This document shows positions 59,569-64,000 of a DNA stretch of 64,000 nt, in pieces; the first letter of the stretch is position 1; every line of letters begins with the position of its first letter. The position numbers were made by a program, and so were the translations under genes. The notes under the pieces were generated by a model that was not told the origin of the DNA, did not search any database, and was given only the letters and a program-made list of their open reading frames with translations. The DNA is from JAJXSS01 sp964547135. Its GTDB lineage: Bacteria > Planctomycetota > Phycisphaerae > Phycisphaerales > Phycisphaeraceae. The stretch covers positions 1 through 64,000 of the forward strand of contig CAZJMK010000010.1 in assembly GCA_964547135.1 (NCBI GenBank), given 5' to 3'.

Positions 59569-59812
59569 CCGGTTGCGTCAACATTCGTTGCAACTGTTCA
59601 CGTCCTCGTCCGGTTTTCAAGAAGCGCTCCCGTCGCACTGCTTCTGAGCGCGTGGCAAAAGACTCCTGGTAAACCAACACCCAAGGCACACCATGGCGCG
59701 TGCTGGCGGATCGACCTGAGTTGTGCTGTTGTAATCGTTGAGGCAGATTTTCCGTGGAACCGATGTAGGTTCGCCCGCTGCGAAGACTGCGTAAAACGTA
59801 AACCCGGAACAT
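59564..59812 (-). CDS. GIY-YIG nuclease family protein
   Basis: An 82-residue single-domain GIY-YIG protein: VYVLRSLRSGRTYIGSTENL with the GIY/YIG-equivalent YVL...YIG strands, arginine in LPQRLQQHNSG, a conserved glutamate in FATRSEAVRRERFL, and KTGRGREQLQRML at the end. The fold is found in homing and repair nucleases; the role of these small versions is unknown. The start ATG lies 3 bp beyond the 3' end of a tRNA-Pro-like fragment and the stop lies inside another fragment. No ribosome site is visible, so expression may depend on read-through from upstream. Confidence 0.8.
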   Translation of the reverse strand: MFRVYVLRSLRSGRTYIGSTENLPQRLQQHNSGRSASTRHGVPWVLVYQESFATRSEAVRRERFLKTGRGREQLQRMLTQPG

Positions 59813-59973
59813 GAATCGGGCTGACAGGATTCGAGCCTGCGACCTGTCGCCGCGGCGACCGCTCTACCAAGCAGTCACCGAAAGAGACAGCAGACTCTGC
59901 CCTATCAGAATATGAAAAATGTTTACGATGAACCCAACACGAATCGGGCTGACAGGATTCGAACCTGCGACCT
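59764..59973. repeat. 210-bp direct repeat, copy 2
   Basis: Partner of 59336-59545. It ends inside the intact tRNA-Pro gene, so the 3' part of that gene (acceptor, T-arm) is the shared edge of the duplication. Confidence 0.9.
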
Positions 59974-60017
59974 CTTGCACCCCATGCAAGCGCTCTACCA
60001 AGCTGAGCTACAGCCCG
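59944..60017 (-). tRNA. tRNA-Pro (GGG)
   Basis: Minus-strand cloverleaf: acceptor CGGGCTG with CAGCCCG and discriminator A, D-arm TAGCTCAGCTTGGTAGAGC, anticodon stem CTTGC/GCAAG with loop ATGGGGT (GGG), T-arm CAGGTTCGAATCCTG. The 5' C is usual for tRNA-Pro. CCA is not encoded. This is the only copy in the cluster with a normal anticodon arm. Confidence 0.93.
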
Positions 60018-60167
60018 TGCGACGAATCATTCAGTTTTTCAACGGCGACCTGTCGCCCCGGCGACCGCTCTACCAAGCTGAGCTACAGCCCGTGCGACGA
60101 ATCATTCAGTTTTTCAACGGCGACCTGTCGCCCCGGCGACCGCTCTACCAAGCACAGCTACAGCCCG
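60018..60167 (-). repeat. Two 75-bp tandem copies of a tRNA-Pro 5' half
   Basis: Markers CAGCCCGTG at 60011, 60086 and 60161 give a 75-bp period. Each unit carries the tRNA 5' half (CGGGCTGTAGCTCAGCTTGG, then TAGAGCGG) joined to GTCGCCGGGGCGACAGGTCG and a spacer GCGACGAATCATTCAGTTTT. The T-arm is absent, so they are not functional tRNAs. Confidence 0.8.
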
Positions 60168-60256
60168 TGTTTTGACCGCTCCCTGACGCCCCCGGGTGTC
60201 GCGGCTTGTTCAAGCGAAGCATTGTAAGCGATTGGGGCGGGGTTCACAAACGGCGA

Positions 60257-60715
60257 TCAGCGGCGAAGCGGTGGGTCGGTGAAGTGCAATTCCAGGTAAC
60301 GGGCGACGTAGTCGATGATGCTGGAACATTCGGGGATGTCCGGGTTGGACGTGTGGCCCAGCGGTTCAAAACGCATACCCTTGAAACGTTTGATCGATTC
60401 CTCCACCGGCAGGCCGTATTGCAACGCCAGGGAAAAGGCACGGCAATAGGCTTGGACGAGGCCGGAGAGGGTGGAGCCTTCCTTGCTGATTTTGATGAAG
60501 ATTTCGCCGGGGCGTCCGTCCTCGAACAGGCCGATGGTGAGGTATCCCTCGTGGCCCATCACGGCGAACTTGTGGGTGATCGATGAACGGGTGGTCGGCA
60601 GAAGCTCGCGCTGGGCAACCATGGGTTTGCTCGAGGGAGAGTTTTTCTTTCGCTGGGTCACGACGGTATCGCCATGGGTGGCTTGGTCGTGCTGACGATG
60701 AGTCATTGAAATCAT
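60257..60715 (-). CDS. Stand-alone NrdJ C-terminal (TSCPD-like) domain protein
   Basis: A 152-residue protein matching the C-terminal domain of adenosylcobalamin-dependent ribonucleotide reductase: SITHKFAVMGHEGYLTIGLF, then EDGRPGEIFIKISKEGSTLS, QAYCRAFSLALQYGLPVEES, and FKGMRFEPLGHTSNPDIPEC with a final SSIIDYVARYLELHF. The CxxC zinc/redox tail of full-length enzymes is not present. It may assist a separate reductase subunit, or act on its own. The start is the ATG at 60715 or the one three codons later; no ribosome site favours either. Confidence 0.8.
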   Translation of the reverse strand: MISMTHRQHDQATHGDTVVTQRKKNSPSSKPMVAQRELLPTTRSSITHKFAVMGHEGYLTIGLFEDGRPGEIFIKISKEGSTLSGLVQAYCRAFSLALQYGLPVEESIKRFKGMRFEPLGHTSNPDIPECSSIIDYVARYLELHFTDPPLRR

Positions 60716-60797
60716 CGGCCAGCAGACGAAGGAAACTGTAAAAAGTCAAGGGGGTGATTGTAACAAGAAATGGCGTGTGTTTACTCAGGTATGCATG

Positions 60798-60870
60798 TAG
60801 CCCAGCCGCCCCTGCTGGGTGTATTACCAGTGACTGCGCCACCGCCGAGGGCGGCGGTGCCACATCAATC
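60798..60870. repeat. Family B unit
   Basis: GTAGCCCAGCCGCCCCTGCT, then CACCGCCGAGGGCGGCGGTG and CCACATCAATC. It lies just upstream of the FNR-type site. Confidence 0.8.
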
Positions 60871-60886
60871 ATGGCGTCCACCGGGC

Positions 60887-60963
60887 TTGATCTACATCAA
60901 TGATCGTACGATGGCACAAAAAAATACTTGATCTTTTGACTCCAATTCAGCAAGATGGAGTCA
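60887..60963 (+). promoter_or_regulatory. FNR/CRP-family site and promoter of nrfH
   Basis: TTGATCTACATCAA (60887-60900) is an exact match to the FNR consensus TTGAT-N4-ATCAA. A -10-like ATACTT at 60924-60929 puts the likely start near 60936, so the site is centred about 42 bases upstream, as in class II FNR-activated promoters. Directly after it, TGACTCCA (60937-60944) and TGGAGTCA (60956-60963) form an inverted repeat in the leader. This fits anaerobic induction of nitrite reduction. Confidence 0.75.
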
Positions 60964-61029
60964 GTTGTCGAAGGTTCTTCGTCAAGTAATTGTGGGTGAT
61001 TTGCGTCCATGGTTCGTCGGAGTGAGGGC

Positions 61030-61551
61030 ATGAGCGAAAAACCGGTGGCCACTCATCCCGCGAAGAAGGTGCGCCTGCCCTGGCCGGTGTTCGTGGTGTG
61101 CATTCTCATCGGCATGTTTCTGGGGGCTTCGGGCTTCACGTTTCATTACGCGGAGGGTTTGTCGTATCTGTCCGACGACCCCAAGGCCTGCATCAACTGT
61201 CACGTCATGCAGCAGCACTACGACGGGTGGATGCACGCATCGCATGGGCGGGTGGCCAGTTGTAATGATTGTCATGTCCCGCACGATTCGTTCATACACA
61301 AGTATTACGTCAAGTCCGAGCACGGGTACCGTCACAGCAAGCGGTTTACGTTTCAGAACTTTCACGAGCCGATTCAGATCACCCCCGGAAGCAGAGCGGT
61401 GGTGATTGACAATTGCATGCGTTGTCACGCGAGCATCGGGGACGATTTGAGCGTGCATGGGCGAAGTAGGCCGGGGCAGAAACAGGTGGAAGTGACCGGT
61501 GCGGATTGTCTGCACTGCCACAGCCGAGTGGGCCATGGACCGACGCGGTGA
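61030..61551 (+). CDS. nrfH: Cytochrome c nitrite reductase small subunit
   Basis: The membrane-anchored tetrahaem quinol dehydrogenase that passes electrons from menaquinol to NrfA; 173 residues. One transmembrane helix is near residues 18-40 (PVFVVCILIGMFLGASGFTF). Four CxxCH sites follow: CINCH, CNDCH, CMRCH and CLHCH, with conserved spacing. The ATG at 61030 has GGAG 8 bases upstream; the ATG at 61009 has none. nrfA follows 241 bp downstream with repeats between. Probably induced without oxygen through the upstream FNR-type site. Confidence 0.93.
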   Translation: MSEKPVATHPAKKVRLPWPVFVVCILIGMFLGASGFTFHYAEGLSYLSDDPKACINCHVMQQHYDGWMHASHGRVASCNDCHVPHDSFIHKYYVKSEHGYRHSKRFTFQNFHEPIQITPGSRAVVIDNCMRCHASIGDDLSVHGRSRPGQKQVEVTGADCLHCHSRVGHGPTR

Positions 61552-61792
61552 AAGGGAAGTCGGCGAGTGGCGAATGTCGAATGTCGAATGTCGAATTTCG
61601 AATTTCGAATTTTGGGGAGGACCCAATGTTGAAGCCGTCGAATTTGTTTAGCGCGGACGCTTTGCGTCGGCGGTGTTGTCCGCACCGCGATTGATCGGGT
61701 TGGTGTTATGTTTCAAGAAAAACATCCGGCCCTGAAGGGCACGGCGTCATTCAGTCATTCAACCGTTGGGCTTGTTGCGGGAGTGAATCAAT
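61552..61792. repeat. Repeats between nrfH and nrfA
   Basis: Family H (AATGTCGAATGTCGAATTTC), the terminator-like TTTAGCGCGGACGCTTTGCG repeat (61648-61673), and a half family C element (CATCCGGCCCTGAAGGGCAC, about 61723-61748). This separates the two genes by 241 bp. Confidence 0.8.
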
Positions 61793-63352
<1,560 letters not shown>

Positions 63353-63421
63353 GGCAAAATGGATAATGGATGATGGATAAAGTATAATGTTCAGACATAG
63401 CGCATTCGCCGCGAGATTATC
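63353..63421. repeat. Family F array
   Basis: GGATAATGGATGATGGATAA followed by AGTATAATGTTCAGAC. It lies between nrfA and the small membrane protein gene. Confidence 0.7.
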
Positions 63422-63691
63422 ATGCGACTGAGAGTTGCACACTTTGTCGGCTTTTTGTTTGCAAGTATCACGTTAACTGCACTTGTTTTGGTTTTGGGTC
63501 TTTACCTAGAAACACTGGATGTCAGGCCTGATACGGCTGAGGTTTTGTTGCTGCCCTTATTGTGGATCGGAAGTATCGGAGGATTTATTTGCGCGAGCAT
63601 CATCGCCACCAAAACCGCATGGTTGTTTTATGGCATCAATCATCGAGCAGGGTCGGTCAATTGCATCGGCGAGCGGACCCCCATGAAATGA
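63422..63691 (+). CDS. Small two-helix membrane protein
   Basis: An 89-residue protein not recognised. Two hydrophobic segments (residues 7-28, VGFLFASITLTALVLVLGLY; and 42-66, LLPLLWIGSIGGFICASIIA) suggest an inner-membrane hairpin. The last residues (GERTPMK) are encoded by a family D repeat (GCGAGCGGACCCCC), so the stop codon seems to have been supplied by the repeat. The ATG at 63422 follows the family F array with no clear ribosome site. It could be a truncated gene. Confidence 0.5.
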   Translation: MRLRVAHFVGFLFASITLTALVLVLGLYLETLDVRPDTAEVLLLPLLWIGSIGGFICASIIATKTAWLFYGINHRAGSVNCIGERTPMK

Positions 63692-63739
63692 CCACGCTTC
63701 ATGGCACTGGCAGACAAGCTGCCAGTGGCACCCGGCGAT

Positions 63740-63890
63740 AATCATATCGGGACGCAGAGCCGCGCGTGGCAACCAGCGGTTAAGTACAAGTACCACGCGC
63801 TTCCGCTCGTGGCTCTGAGCCTGTTTCGACTCGATCAAAACGGTACGTATGACGTCAAATTAGTATGAACATCATCCATCATCCTTTATC
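63740..63890. repeat. Family E and F repeats
   Basis: CAGAGCCGCGCGTGGCAACC, then ACCACGCGCTTCCGCTCGTG (family E), ending ACGGTACGTATGACGTCAAA, and a family F string (CATCATCCATCATCCTTTAT). Both blocks of family E match the copy at 15462-15610. Confidence 0.75.
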
Positions 63891-63903
63891 CATGATCCAT
63901 GCT

Positions 63904-64000
63904 TCACGGCCAAATCACCACTTCGCGTTCGAGTTTGACGGCAAACTTTGCCAGCACGGTTTGTTCGATGTGTTTCATCACGGCGATGATGTCACTTGCC
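63904..64000 (-). CDS. murB: 3' end of probable murB
   Basis: The last 31 codons of a minus-strand gene that runs off the window: SDIIAVMKHIEQTVLAKFAV then KLEREVVIWP. This resembles the C-terminus of UDP-N-acetylenolpyruvoylglucosamine reductase (xDVxxLIxxVxxxVxxxFGVxLExEVxIxG), an enzyme of peptidoglycan precursor synthesis. With so little sequence the assignment is tentative. Confidence 0.45.
   Translation of the reverse strand, partial: ASDIIAVMKHIEQTVLAKFAVKLEREVVIWP

Noticed and set aside
59388..60167. Additional functional tRNA genes in the tRNA-Pro cluster
   Set aside because: Each extra copy lacks one half of the cloverleaf and has a palindrome instead of a 7-base anticodon loop.

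Overview
The window looks like a draft or metagenome-assembled contig from a Planctomycetota bacterium, most likely class Phycisphaerae. The evidence is PEP-CTERM cargo proteins, pilin-like proteins with an H-Xn-DG tail, a divergent sigma-like protein of a type I associate with this group, an RND pump with extra membrane segments, LacI regulators beside glycan-degrading genes, and a 100-N scaffold gap at 17558-17657. The taxonomic call is inference; no rRNA is present.

Layout. 1-8.4 kb: short-chain dehydrogenase, tRNA-Phe, a TetR regulator divergent from a two-gene RND efflux operon with a double operator between them, and a DUF2203 protein. 8.4-12 kb: sugar-nucleotide pyrophosphorylase, a HicB antitoxin with a decayed HicA, and purD. 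12-24 kb: polysaccharide-related region with two LacI regulators, an N-terminally truncated glycoside hydrolase, a truncated beta-helix gene, an HD-GYP phosphodiesterase, a PEP-CTERM protein, a pilin-like protein and a large Asp-box protein. 24-38 kb: clpC, an MFS transporter, a heavy-metal permease with a fused HMA domain, another pilin-like/PEP-CTERM pair, bioD and a 1,313-residue AsmA-like protein. 38-46.6 kb: a CsaA-like tRNA-binding protein, argG, a GH52-like hydrolase, transketolase, an orphan ExbB/MotA-type channel and a sigma-like protein. 46.8-59 kb: an unusual PPDK homologue carrying an in-frame block of genomic repeats, then rpoB and rpoC separated by a HEPN-domain gene and a second small gene. 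59-64 kb: a tRNA-Pro locus with tRNA-derived fragments and GIY-YIG nuclease copies, a stand-alone NrdJ C-terminal-like protein, nrfH-nrfA behind an FNR-type site, a small membrane protein, and the 3' end of a probable murB.

Nearly every intergenic space holds members of about ten short dispersed repeat families, labelled A to K here (hairpin elements, GTGGCCAA arrays, TTCGAAAT arrays, GGATGATGGATAA arrays and others). They lie at the breakpoints of three gene remnants, inside one open reading frame, between nrfH and nrfA, and at the scaffold gap. The most unusual items are the insertion of two genes into the rpoB-rpoC operon, the repeat-invaded PPDK, and the tRNA-Pro/GIY-YIG module.
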